A stretch of 42,726 nt of DNA. Source: a virus. Shown in pieces: positions 21,685 through 30,286 of the stretch. Both the position numbers and the translations under genes were made by a program. The notes beneath the pieces are model-generated. The model saw only the letters and a program-made list of their open reading frames with translations. It was not told the origin of the DNA and did no database searches. The stretch covers positions 1-42,726 of the IMG/VR virus record IMGVR_UViG_3300036770_002393. One strand, written 5' to 3'. Position 1 is the stretch's first letter, and every line of letters starts with the position of its first letter.

Positions 21685-23070
21685 TTAATCCCCGAACAGT
21701 TGGAGGAGGGTGTCGTTAAACCCTTCCCACGCCCCCTTTGCGGAAGCGGGGATTTTCTTGGCTTGATCGATGCCACCAAGCCCCATAGCCCTAAGTTGAT
21801 TGTCGGTAAACGACCTTAGAACGGGTGTTACGAATTCACTTAACTCCCGCCCGTACTGCTGGAATGTGGAACGATCTGTACGCCACTGGTTAAGCGCGTC
21901 GTCGTAGGGCTTTCCCGTGAGCACGTCAAATTCCGCAAGGTTGATACCGGGCACCTGCTTGGGGTCAATGGTTACAGTCTGATTCGTCTTCTTATCACGA
22001 GCGAAGATCACCGGGACATCGCTAACATCTCGTGTAGTCGCTCCCGGCTCGGACAATGATGCCTGTGAAACACCCTGCACCAAAGCCGACAGTGGGACCA
22101 CGGGGGACGGTGCGCCTTGTGGTTCCACCACGCCAGCGTAGGCACTCAACTGTTTGGCAAGCTCGTTGTACCGCTCTGCTGCCGGGCCTTCGGTCGGGGG
22201 TGTGATGTTGATCACACGCCCGTCAATGTCGGTTGTCGGTGTGCCGTACTGCTCAAGGATGATGTCCATCTGTCCCTGAATCTGGCGGGGGTCAGTCTGC
22301 TTGCCACGGCTGGTCAACTCGCCGTACCGCTTCTGCTCCTCGGGAGTCCATGAGTCCATCGGCTTCTTGTTCAGGTTCTGCAATTCCACGGAGTCTTCTG
22401 GAGACAGGTTCGATCCAATTTCCGTCAACTGCCCAGGGGTGAGGTTTCCATCGAAGTCGGAGTCCTTCATCAAGTCCTTTGCCTTGCTGCTCAAGGTCTC
22501 AAGCTCCGCCATCCCTGCGTCGTCGATGGTGCCTTCCACAAATTCGCTGTGAAGCAGCGCAAGCCGGGTCGCCTCTTGGATCGGCATCCCGGTCTTCTCG
22601 AACACCTGCAAGGCGTTTGCACGCAACCGCTCCGCCGCTGCATTCCGCTCCCGCCCTGCCGCCCCGGCGCGTAGGGCCATGCCTTGCTTGATCTCAGAGA
22701 TACGCAAGCGCGTTGATTCCATGTTAAGGGCGTGGGATTCCTTGGCCATCTGGTACTGCTCGATAGGGGCAAGCGCGGCAAAGTCCTCGTACGACGGGAA
22801 GCCGTACTGCTGCGCCACGCGCTCCTGCGCCTCCAGCATGGCAAGCTCCCGTTCGTCGTCGCGCTTGTTACGTTCCTTCTGGAAGTCGAACATCTCCCGC
22901 TGCATCTGCTGATCCTGCTCGGCACGCTGCTCCTGCTTCACCGCCAGCCGGGCGTAGAATTCCTTCCACCGCCGTTCCTCCGCATCGGAAGCCTGACGGT
23001 TGCGCTCGGAGACGTAGACGTTCGCAAAGGTCCGAGCCGCCTGTCCAAATGCCTGTCCTAGACTTGCCAT
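21685..23070 (-). CDS. Coiled-coil virion protein, 461 aa
   Basis: The N-terminal 120 residues form a long, highly charged coiled coil (RRWKEFYARLAVKQEQRAEQDQQMQ spans it), followed by a mixed region (about 200-330) and a C-terminal part ending in FNDTLLQLFGD. AAGGAGGC precedes the ATG. It is sandwiched between two similar large proteins in the tail/core gene cluster. An internal virion or ejection protein is the best guess from position and coiled-coil content. Confidence 0.7.
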   Translation of the reverse strand: MASLGQAFGQAARTFANVYVSERNRQASDAEERRWKEFYARLAVKQEQRAEQDQQMQREMFDFQKERNKRDDERELAMLEAQERVAQQYGFPSYEDFAALAPIEQYQMAKESHALNMESTRLRISEIKQGMALRAGAAGRERNAAAERLRANALQVFEKTGMPIQEATRLALLHSEFVEGTIDDAGMAELETLSSKAKDLMKDSDFDGNLTPGQLTEIGSNLSPEDSVELQNLNKKPMDSWTPEEQKRYGELTSRGKQTDPRQIQGQMDIILEQYGTPTTDIDGRVINITPPTEGPAAERYNELAKQLSAYAGVVEPQGAPSPVVPLSALVQGVSQASLSEPGATTRDVSDVPVIFARDKKTNQTVTIDPKQVPGINLAEFDVLTGKPYDDALNQWRTDRSTFQQYGRELSEFVTPVLRSFTDNQLRAMGLGGIDQAKKIPASAKGAWEGFNDTLLQLFGD

Positions 23071-23080
23071 TGCAGCCTCC

Positions 23081-23824
23081 TTATCTCATGCCAAGGGACA
23101 TGAGACGTGCCCGCATGTCGGCGTTCTTTGCCATGTAGTAGTCCCGCAGTCCAGTGATGGATCCCATCAGCCGTTCCTGCTTCATCATCCGCTCCTGATT
23201 CTTGGCCTGCTCCTCGGCTTGCTTGCCGCTATCGTCGAGCATACTCCCAAGAAGATCACCTCCAGCCGCGATGCCCGCCGCCGCCAAGGGGTTCACGGGA
23301 GCCATTGCCGCGCCTGCAATCATCCCGCCAGCGTTGTAAACATCACTGACCGCGTTCTTGTCCACCGCCGCCGTCTGGGCCGCTGGCTTGTTGCTGGTGT
23401 CCATGACACGGTTGCCACGGGAGGAAGTGGTGGTCCCGCCGCCCATGTCGCCAAGGGAGGCTTTCTGGGTGCTTGCCGAAGCCGTGGGCTGTGCGGCCTT
23501 GTCGCTCTTGCCGCCCATCATCCCTGCCAAGGCCAAGCCGCCAAGCAGCATTCCAAGGCTGGGTCCGCCCGCCATGTTGCTCATACTCATCCCAGCGTAG
23601 GCCATGTTCGCCTCGTCCTGCGTCAACTGTCGCTGGCCACTCAACGCACGCGACGCGCTGAACGTCTTGCCGGTGCCATTGGGGACGATGCTCGCGCCCT
23701 GCTGCATGGTCTGCATGGCCTGCGCCATCTTGATTGCCTGATCCTGCGGAATGCCCTGCTTCACAAACTCCTGCGCCTTCCGCTGAACGTCGTTAATCGG
23801 TTGTTGCTTGCGTCCCATCATCAT
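23081..23824 (-). CDS. Probable internal virion protein with glycine-rich hydrophobic segments
   Basis: The start at ATG 23824 (MMMGRKQQ) is chosen because GGGAG lies just upstream and it begins five bases after the upstream stop; a longer frame would overlap that gene. The 247-residue product has an N-terminal helix, a Gly/Met-rich hydrophobic block (LGMLLGGLALAGMMGG) and a second such block (AAMAPVNPLAAAGIAAGG), then a helical end. These segments suit membrane interaction during DNA ejection. No known family is recognised. Confidence 0.72.
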   Translation of the reverse strand: MMMGRKQQPINDVQRKAQEFVKQGIPQDQAIKMAQAMQTMQQGASIVPNGTGKTFSASRALSGQRQLTQDEANMAYAGMSMSNMAGGPSLGMLLGGLALAGMMGGKSDKAAQPTASASTQKASLGDMGGGTTTSSRGNRVMDTSNKPAAQTAAVDKNAVSDVYNAGGMIAGAAMAPVNPLAAAGIAAGGDLLGSMLDDSGKQAEEQAKNQERMMKQERLMGSITGLRDYYMAKNADMRARLMSLGMR

Positions 23825-23828
23825 GGCG

Positions 23829-25652
23829 TTAAGCTCCCGTGCCTGCGGTCTGCGGGAATCCCGCGCTCTGGCCAATCAGGCGGTCGATGTAGTCCTGAAG
23901 GAACTGCTCCTGACCTTGGTTCGCCCCGGCATCCGTGCCCGCCAGCGTGTCCTGTCGGCCAAGCAACGCCTGCAACAAGTCCATGCTGCGGTCGTACTGG
24001 CCAAACTGAACGTCGTTGCGGTGAATCTGCTCCTGCAACCCAAGGCCGCGCTCACCAAGGCCAAGCTGACCCTGGCCGAGCAGGCGGTCCAAGGCCATCT
24101 GCTCGTTGAATTGACGCTGGGCCTCACCAAACTGCTGGTTCTGCGCGAAGTTCTGGTCCTGCCGGGCGATGTCCAACTGCCCGCGTCCAAGTTCGCCTTG
24201 AAGGTTCGCAAGCTGGCGATCGATGCCAAGCCGCCCAAGGCCAAGCTGGGTGTCCAGTCCAAGCTGACCCCGGCCAAGTTCGCCTTGGAGATTGGCCAAC
24301 TGCTGCTGGACGTTCAGGCCACCCGTGCCCAGCAGGCGGTCGAGGGCAAGCTGACCGCGCCCGAGTTCCGCCGCGAGGTCTTGCTGGCGACGGCCAAGGC
24401 CGAGTTCGCCACGCCCAAGCTCTGCCGCCAAATTCTGCTGCTGCTGGGCGATGCCAAGGTTCCCGCGTCCAACGAAGTCCTGCAAGTTCGCCAACTGCTG
24501 TTCAACGCCGAGGCTCCCACGGCCAAGCTCACCCTGCAAGGCAAGCTGTCCCATGCCAAGGTTCCGGTCGAGGTCAAGCTGCCCGGTGCCCAGCCTGTCG
24601 CGCAAGGCGAGTTCCTGCTGGCTAAGGCCAAGCTGGCCGAGCGCGGTCTGCTGGTTGAGGCCAAACTGCGCCTTCGCCATCTCGTCGGCAAAGCGGCGAT
24701 TCTCCGCCTCAATGGCCAAGTCGCGGGCGAGGTTGGTCTTCTGCTGGTTCGCCGCCATCGAAGCCTCGAACATCTGGTTGTTGAGATTCCCGCCGAAAGC
24801 GTTCCCCTGGGCGGATGCCTGCTCCGCCAGCGCACGCCGCTGTCCCTGCAACTGCTGATTGATCTGCTCGTTGCCCTGAGACTGGATCATCCCCATGACG
24901 TTCGGGTTCAACCCAGCCGCCGGGAGGTTGGTGTTCGGGGCAAGTCCCTGACCTGCCGGGAACGAGGTGTTCGGGTTGACCATCAAACCCTTGTTGGGGG
25001 GCATGCCCGCTGCCGGGGGTGCAGGGATAGGGGGTGGGGCCATCGGCACCCCCGGCTGTCCAGGGGGTAGGGCTGCGGGATTCTGGTTGCGCGGGATAAT
25101 CGCTTCCCCTTGATGCACCACCGCAAGCCCGGTGTTCGGGACTGACGTGGTGCCCTGCTCGAAGAAGCCTTGGAAGAAGTTGCGTATGTTCTCCCCAAAC
25201 GTGGGGCCGACATTCTCCAAGGGAGGCGTAGGGGCAATGTTGGGATCGCGGGCCGTGCGCTCCGCCGTGGTCTGGTACGGCTGCGAGTACATGCTGGTGT
25301 CCCCCAGCGCACGGCTCAAGTCCGGCATCTTGAAGCTGGACGCGCCGGATGCCTCCGGGCTGATGCTGCCAAGGGAGGCCATCATGGGGTTGAGGATGTT
25401 GTCCTGCTGCCCGGTCATCTGCCCACGGGAATAGTTGCTCAAGTCGCGGAACGGGTTCTGGATGCCCGCCCCGCTGCCAGCCTCGCCCATGAGGCGGTTG
25501 TATTGGTTGATTCCCTGATTCTGCAACGCCCGCGTGTTCGGGTTGTTGCGAATACGGAAGTTGTCCACCATCTCCTGAATGCCCTGAAAAATGTCAAGGG
25601 CCATAGGGATGCTGAAGGTGGGGTCTTTCAAGTGCCCAAGTCCGCCTGACAT
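23829..25652 (-). CDS. Repeat-containing virion protein, 607 aa (18-residue helical repeats)
   Basis: The N-terminal 150 residues are mixed, followed by a Pro-rich linker (about 195-250). From about residue 330 to 540 come tandem repeats that alternate an 11-residue unit (LGRGQLGLDxQ type) with a 7-residue unit (LANLQGE type). The 11- and 7-residue units together give 18 residues, exactly five turns of a straight alpha helix. The C-terminus ends QSAGFPQTAGTGA. Its place between the nozzle-side genes and internal proteins suggests a tail-needle or core/ejection protein. The repeats make a long open frame on the opposite strand, which I treat as a shadow. Confidence 0.75.
   Translation of the reverse strand: MSGGLGHLKDPTFSIPMALDIFQGIQEMVDNFRIRNNPNTRALQNQGINQYNRLMGEAGSGAGIQNPFRDLSNYSRGQMTGQQDNILNPMMASLGSISPEASGASSFKMPDLSRALGDTSMYSQPYQTTAERTARDPNIAPTPPLENVGPTFGENIRNFFQGFFEQGTTSVPNTGLAVVHQGEAIIPRNQNPAALPPGQPGVPMAPPPIPAPPAAGMPPNKGLMVNPNTSFPAGQGLAPNTNLPAAGLNPNVMGMIQSQGNEQINQQLQGQRRALAEQASAQGNAFGGNLNNQMFEASMAANQQKTNLARDLAIEAENRRFADEMAKAQFGLNQQTALGQLGLSQQELALRDRLGTGQLDLDRNLGMGQLALQGELGRGSLGVEQQLANLQDFVGRGNLGIAQQQQNLAAELGRGELGLGRRQQDLAAELGRGQLALDRLLGTGGLNVQQQLANLQGELGRGQLGLDTQLGLGRLGIDRQLANLQGELGRGQLDIARQDQNFAQNQQFGEAQRQFNEQMALDRLLGQGQLGLGERGLGLQEQIHRNDVQFGQYDRSMDLLQALLGRQDTLAGTDAGANQGQEQFLQDYIDRLIGQSAGFPQTAGTGA
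24040..24660. repeat. Imperfect tandem repeat DNA within the virion protein gene
   Basis: Repeated words of the type GGCCAAGCTG, AAGTTCGCC and CAACTGCTG recur through this stretch of the plus strand. They are the DNA counterpart of the 11+7-residue units. Copies have diverged, mostly at third positions, suggesting old duplication with selection on protein sequence. Boundaries are approximate. Confidence 0.65.
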
Positions 25653-25988
25653 TTAGAATACCTCCACAAGTACACGCAGGTTCGCGTGGCTGAATCGAAT
25701 GTCCATGTCCGTCGTGGTCCATGGATCGTCGTCGGTTGCTGGATTGCCGCTGTCCTTGCGATACCATCCGGGCGAAGCCGGGGCACTGCCGGAAGGAAGG
25801 GCTACGTTCACAATGCGAAGGCCGCGGGGGATACGCCCGAGGCCGTGATGTATGGTATTGACGGAATCCGCCGCGCCCGTGTCCGTGATCTCGAACAGGT
25901 GCGGATTGAGCAACGTGTCCATCGTCAGGATGTCAACGCTTCCTGAAACGAACGTCGGACGCTCTGTGCTGAATCGCCCTACGCTCAT
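25653..25988 (-). CDS. Hypothetical small virion protein, 111 aa
   Basis: A beta-rich protein (SVDILTMDTLLNPHLFEITD, then DSVNTIHHGLGRIPRGLRIVNV). The HHGLGRIPRG motif is typical of short proteins in phage tail clusters that carry an N-terminal domain of tail fibres or spikes. It overlaps the nozzle-like gene by four bases and precedes the repeat protein gene. It may be a tail-associated adaptor; evidence is limited to this motif and position. Confidence 0.65.
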   Translation of the reverse strand: MSVGRFSTERPTFVSGSVDILTMDTLLNPHLFEITDTGAADSVNTIHHGLGRIPRGLRIVNVALPSGSAPASPGWYRKDSGNPATDDDPWTTTDMDIRFSHANLRVLVEVF

Positions 25989-28801
25989 GGCCGTGGCTCC
26001 CGCTGCTGGTAGGACGGCTGGAACCCGGCCATCGTGAATTTCTTGTTGGCGGAGGACTCGGTGAACGCCACCTTAATCTCGTCCCCGCGCATGTTCAGTT
26101 GCTTGCGTTCGATACGACGGCTGGTGTCTAAAGTGAACGTTTGCGTCACCGCGCTCTCCGTTACCCTATCCTCACCCGTGACAGTCGCGGTAAGCGTGGC
26201 GTTGCCGCCGGGCTGAAACAGGAACCTGATGCGCTCCCACTTCTTCTCGTCGTCAATCATCCCGTCGTAGCTTTGCAGCCCGGTGGTCCACGAACATTCA
26301 ATGGGCTGAACGTGGATCACGGTGCCCGTGGGGATAGGGGGAGACCCAACGCCAGTGACCGCGCTTTGCAGGAAGATGTTGTTGTCGTTCGAGTAGAGCG
26401 CAGTCGCCCATTCGGACGTGCCGTTGGGGTACTTCAAGAGCAGGCCAAGATTCTGGAAGGGGCCACCCGCCGTTGCGGGGATGGTTGTCGTTACGCCGTT
26501 GATGTCGATCTGGTCCGGGGTAATGGAGTTTCCGACAGTAAACACCCCAGCGTCAAAGCCTGTCGTCGTGGTCGTGCTCGATCCGTCGTTCTGGTAGTTG
26601 TCGTCCAAGGTGGCTGCGTACCCACGGAAGCCAACGATCACCTCCGGCTCCGCGCCCTCGGGACGGGCAATGCAAAAGCTGTCCGCCTCCAAGGTCCACA
26701 AGGCCCACGCTTGCGTCCGCTGGTCGTAGACAAGCACCCGCCGCTCGCCGTTCAGGGTGAGGCTGGTGAAGTACCGCTGGTTCACGTTGTCGAAGATGCC
26801 GAAGGTGTTCCGGCGTTGATCATCCCGAAGTCCGCCGAAAAGCGACCGCTGCGAGTTTTCCGTGATGTCCACAGGCGGGCCGGACTGCACGGGCAACGGC
26901 ATGAGGTACACCCCGTCGTTGCTCTGGAAGTACACCCCGGCCTGACTCGCGCCAATGGTGGCGTGATGGACGCACCCCACGCCGTCGTAAACCTTTCGGG
27001 CGGTGTAACTAGACGGCCCAGAACCAAGCACAACCCACACGGAATTGCGCTTGAATAGCACCGGAACACCGGAGACAACGATGCCCCCGGTCAGTTCGTC
27101 ACCGTCGCCCACGCCCGCGAAAAAGAAGTTGTTGAAGTAAAAGTCCCCGGCAGTCCCCGGCTCGGAGAAACGAATCCGCGTGGTGTACCCGTCCTGATTG
27201 CAGGCCAGCACGTTGCCGTTGTGCTCCAACAGGAAGAGGCTTGGCTCCGCGTACCCCTTGAACTTGTACCACGGGGCGGTCAGGTCAACCGTGCCATCGC
27301 CAGCCGTGCCGGAATTGGTGTCCACATAGGTTGTCCCCACGCCGTAGGGAATGGTCTTGAGGCGGTAGTAAGTGCTGCCGCCGACCTCGGTGCGGTAGAT
27401 GCGGATGCTGGTAACGCCCGGCTGGTCTGTCAGGGGAAGGTTGCTGATCGTCACCTTGTCCGTGCCCGCTGCCAGCGTGGCGGTCTTTTCCGCGTTCAGG
27501 GGATAGCTTTCCTGCCCCGTCACGCTGTCGTAATAGGCGAACAGGTACTTCACCACCCCTGCGCCGCCGAACGAACCTCCAGTGGCTGATACGGTCAACG
27601 TGAAGCCGCTGGAGGGTGCGTCAAGGGAAAGGCTCCGCACGCCCCCGGCAATGGAGTACCGGAGATTGCGGCTTTCCCCGTTGGACAGCAGGATGTAGCT
27701 GGTGTGCTGGGCAAACGACCACCGCGTCAGGCTGGGCTGGTCGAGCAGGTGAACGGAGGCAATCGAATCTGTGGCGTAGTCCAGCAGGTAGATCGCGTTC
27801 TCCGTGCAGACCAATAGGCTGGACTCCACGCCGTCGCTGTTGTACACCGGGGACAGACCCGTAACCGTCGCCTTGGCGGTCCCAAGAACAAGCCCACGGG
27901 AAAGCTGGACAAGCCCGTCGTTGCTTTCCACGGAGGCAAAGGCTCCGGTGAGCGTGCCCGCGTTGGAGGCGAAGCTGCGGTTGGTCTCGCGGGAATCAAA
28001 TCGCCACAACCCAAGCAGGTTGCCGTCGTCCACATACTCGGTAATTTCTTCCGGGCGCAGGGTGCGCTTGATGTTGTAGAGGCTGTCGAGGATGGGGGAT
28101 CGGTTCAGCGTCGCCCACACCCGGAAGTCGTCAATCACCACGCGCAAGCCAGCCGGGGACCAGTCATAGGAATCCGATCCCATGATCAGGTACGTCCCGG
28201 AGTTGTATACGAACGTGCCGCTAGTGTAGTTCCCGGTGACCGTAACCCCGTTGACGTTCAGGCCAAAGTCGCCCGTCCCGGTGCCGCGCTGCATCCGCAC
28301 GTCGTAAACCGTGTTGGCCTCTAGGTCCGTCGTGTGGTCAAGGGTGTCCGTCCCCGGCGTAGACTGGCCGATATACAGCCGCAACCGCCACGCCGTGCCG
28401 TTCCACCGCATCACAACCTTGATGCCCGTGTTGCTCGTCAGGTCGTTGATCAGGTCAAACTCCGCCCCGGCAATGGAGGAGTCAGGCGTGACCTTCTCGT
28501 CAAACAGGAACGTGAACTCGTACTCGAACGCATCACTCGCGCCGAAGTTAAGCCCACTGGTGCGCGTCAGCCGGATGTAACGGTCGCCGTTACGCGCATC
28601 CCCAAGCAGCACGCCGCCCGTGGTGAGGCATTCAAGATGCCGCCTGCGTAGTCCAGGCCGCTTCTTCAATGTCCCATCCGCGTAGTCGATGTTGAGGGCA
28701 GACGGCGCAATGTTGGGCGGCAAGGCGTGATCCGGCAACACCCGGTTCTCACCTCGAAAGCCCGTAACCCATCCCGTGGGCACACTGCGCGGGTCAGACA
28801 T
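25985..28801 (-). CDS. Tail nozzle-like protein with LamG/concanavalin-type insert
   Basis: A 938-residue protein. The start (DPRSVPTGWVTGFRGENRV..NIAPSALNIDYADGTLKKRPG) and a later propeller-like part (RFSEPGTAGDF, LFKRNSVWVVLG, VYLMPLPVQSG, RRVLVYDQRTQAWALW) match the beta-propeller platform seen in podovirus nozzle (T7 gp12-like) proteins. In between, residues about 60-290 contain a lectin-like jelly roll (YIRLTRTSGLNF...EYEFTFLF, NLLGLWRFD), an unusual insertion that may bind glycans. It forms the lower tail end contacting the cell. It overlaps the upstream gene by eight bases. Confidence 0.78.
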   Translation of the reverse strand: MSDPRSVPTGWVTGFRGENRVLPDHALPPNIAPSALNIDYADGTLKKRPGLRRRHLECLTTGGVLLGDARNGDRYIRLTRTSGLNFGASDAFEYEFTFLFDEKVTPDSSIAGAEFDLINDLTSNTGIKVVMRWNGTAWRLRLYIGQSTPGTDTLDHTTDLEANTVYDVRMQRGTGTGDFGLNVNGVTVTGNYTSGTFVYNSGTYLIMGSDSYDWSPAGLRVVIDDFRVWATLNRSPILDSLYNIKRTLRPEEITEYVDDGNLLGLWRFDSRETNRSFASNAGTLTGAFASVESNDGLVQLSRGLVLGTAKATVTGLSPVYNSDGVESSLLVCTENAIYLLDYATDSIASVHLLDQPSLTRWSFAQHTSYILLSNGESRNLRYSIAGGVRSLSLDAPSSGFTLTVSATGGSFGGAGVVKYLFAYYDSVTGQESYPLNAEKTATLAAGTDKVTISNLPLTDQPGVTSIRIYRTEVGGSTYYRLKTIPYGVGTTYVDTNSGTAGDGTVDLTAPWYKFKGYAEPSLFLLEHNGNVLACNQDGYTTRIRFSEPGTAGDFYFNNFFFAGVGDGDELTGGIVVSGVPVLFKRNSVWVVLGSGPSSYTARKVYDGVGCVHHATIGASQAGVYFQSNDGVYLMPLPVQSGPPVDITENSQRSLFGGLRDDQRRNTFGIFDNVNQRYFTSLTLNGERRVLVYDQRTQAWALWTLEADSFCIARPEGAEPEVIVGFRGYAATLDDNYQNDGSSTTTTTGFDAGVFTVGNSITPDQIDINGVTTTIPATAGGPFQNLGLLLKYPNGTSEWATALYSNDNNIFLQSAVTGVGSPPIPTGTVIHVQPIECSWTTGLQSYDGMIDDEKKWERIRFLFQPGGNATLTATVTGEDRVTESAVTQTFTLDTSRRIERKQLNMRGDEIKVAFTESSANKKFTMAGFQPSYQQREPRP

Positions 28802-29615
28802 AGCGGTTCGTCCGCAACAGCGTGCGCTGGTTTACCCACGTCGGGCGACGGCGCATGGTGTCCTGATACTTCGCCTGCGCCAAAGCCTCCTCGTACATGC
28901 GGGAGTTTTCCTGAATGCGCAAAGCAAACGGGTCCTCGATGCCCCGCGTCGCCATACGCCGCAACAGCCGCCCCGTCACCATCAGGTAGAACAACCGCTC
29001 GTGCCCGCTGTCAATGTCAATGGTGTCGTTCGGGTCGTTCACCTCGGTGTCGTGGCGGTAGTAGTCCACCACGATGGAGTCCGTGGAAGTCGGCTGGCGA
29101 TGCCACACCAATAGCTCGCGGTTGTCGCTGGTGCGCTTGTCGAAGGTGTAGTCGTAGGGATCGTGCAGCCGCTTTCCATCGGACTCGTAACTCACATATC
29201 GCAAAGTGCGGAAGTCCGTAGGAAGCCGCCAGTCGCTACGCCGGGAAAGGGTGATCGTCGCCGCGCTGGTCGTGGTGTACGCCCACGCCGCCGACAAGGT
29301 AAGCGTGGTCGCGCTGTTGACGGTGCTGATGGTTAGATCGTAATCCGTCCCGCCAACGCTCGCCGTCAGACCTTTGCCGTTAAGGACGCTCGCCTGCAAG
29401 TACGCCCCGGTCAGCGTGACCGCCGCGCTACCGTTGGTCAGCGTCACGTTGGTGAAGATTTCCGGGAGATCAAACGTGGTCCGCCCACGGTAGTACGTCC
29501 AGTCGTGCAGGGAAAGCAACCGCTTCACCTCGTCGTTGACAAGCCGGAAGAAGTCGCGCATGGGCGCACCGGGAATCTCCCGGTTGATGTCCGTCATCAG
29601 GGCGATCACTTTCAT
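28794..29615 (-). CDS. Head-tail connector or tail adaptor protein, 273 aa
   Basis: The N-terminal helix contains LMTDINREIPGAPMRDFFR and a WTYYRG pair. A beta-domain insert follows (LTNGSAAVTLTG..., about 55-130), and then a helical end (LFYLMVTGRLLRRMATRG). This helix-insert-helix design resembles short-tailed phage adaptor (gp11-like/gatekeeper) proteins, with a decorating beta domain. It is located between the nozzle-like gene and the 207-residue adaptor gene, with which it overlaps by ATGA. Confidence 0.7.
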   Translation of the reverse strand: MKVIALMTDINREIPGAPMRDFFRLVNDEVKRLLSLHDWTYYRGRTTFDLPEIFTNVTLTNGSAAVTLTGAYLQASVLNGKGLTASVGGTDYDLTISTVNSATTLTLSAAWAYTTTSAATITLSRRSDWRLPTDFRTLRYVSYESDGKRLHDPYDYTFDKRTSDNRELLVWHRQPTSTDSIVVDYYRHDTEVNDPNDTIDIDSGHERLFYLMVTGRLLRRMATRGIEDPFALRIQENSRMYEEALAQAKYQDTMRRRPTWVNQRTLLRTNRYV

Positions 29616-30235
29616 CGGAACACCTTTGTCTGTCGTGAGTCTTCTTCAATCAGCGCGGCAAGCAACCGCTGGTACTCCGCCTCCTTCTCCTGCGCGGCTT
29701 GAAGCTGCCCTTCCGTTCGCATCATTTGAAGCTCTGCACCCACCACAACCACCATGCGGTAGTCCTTTGGGAGCGCACTCTGGGAACCTTGATCGTCGCT
29801 GAGGACGTTGGAACGCCGCTCCTTGACGATGCGCATGTCCATGACCGTGCTCGGCGCGGGGTACATGCTGATGCGGCACGTCCCCTGAGACTCCTTGGGC
29901 AACATGGTCCACGCCTTGGGAGTCCCCACGTCGGAGGTGTACGGAGCAAGCAGTCGGTTGAACGTCTCCGGGGGGAAGTATTCAATGGGCGTGCCGTTGT
30001 CCAAGGCAAGCTGGGAGACGTTGTTGCACGGCTCGTTGATCGTGTACGTCGCCGTGCCGACCGCCGTTTGCACCGTGTCCTCCTCCTGCCGGAACCACCA
30101 GTCGCGGATTGCCCACACGGACTCCTCGGATGCTTGAAGGTAGGCCAGCAGGCGGGCACGATCCGTTGTCTCGTTCAGGCCATGCCTGTAAACGAGATAG
30201 TTGATCATGGACTGTGTGTCGTCTGTTACCGCCAT
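29612..30235 (-). CDS. Probable head-to-tail adaptor protein, 207 aa
   Basis: A 207-residue protein with N-terminal helices (YLVYRHGLNETTDRARLLAY), a beta middle (TATYTINEPCNNVSQLALDN) and a C-terminal helix (AELQMMRTEGQLQAAQEKE). Size, helix-strand-helix order and position directly below the head genes fit a connector/adaptor that seals the portal to the tail. AAGGAGG precedes the ATG. No precise family is assigned. Confidence 0.68.
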   Translation of the reverse strand: MAVTDDTQSMINYLVYRHGLNETTDRARLLAYLQASEESVWAIRDWWFRQEEDTVQTAVGTATYTINEPCNNVSQLALDNGTPIEYFPPETFNRLLAPYTSDVGTPKAWTMLPKESQGTCRISMYPAPSTVMDMRIVKERRSNVLSDDQGSQSALPKDYRMVVVVGAELQMMRTEGQLQAAQEKEAEYQRLLAALIEEDSRQTKVFR

Positions 30236-30251
30236 GCTGGCCTCCTTGTAA

Positions 30252-30279
30252 GGCGGGGGCAGGTTGCCCCACCCCCGCC
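30252..30279 (-). terminator. GC hairpin after the head-protein genes
   Basis: GGCGGGGG and CCCCCGCC form an 8-bp stem (with a partly paired inner region) seven bases after the stop of the 345-residue head protein and before the adaptor genes. There is no U-tract, so it probably attenuates transcription or protects the capsid mRNA 3' end rather than terminating fully. Confidence 0.55.
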
Positions 30280-30286
30280 GTTGGGG

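Noticed and set aside
23808-25070. 420-codon plus-strand frame opposite the repeat protein
   Set aside because: The apparent AKLTLAKQ-like repeats mirror the 11+7-residue repeats of the minus gene; no SD or expected neighbours.
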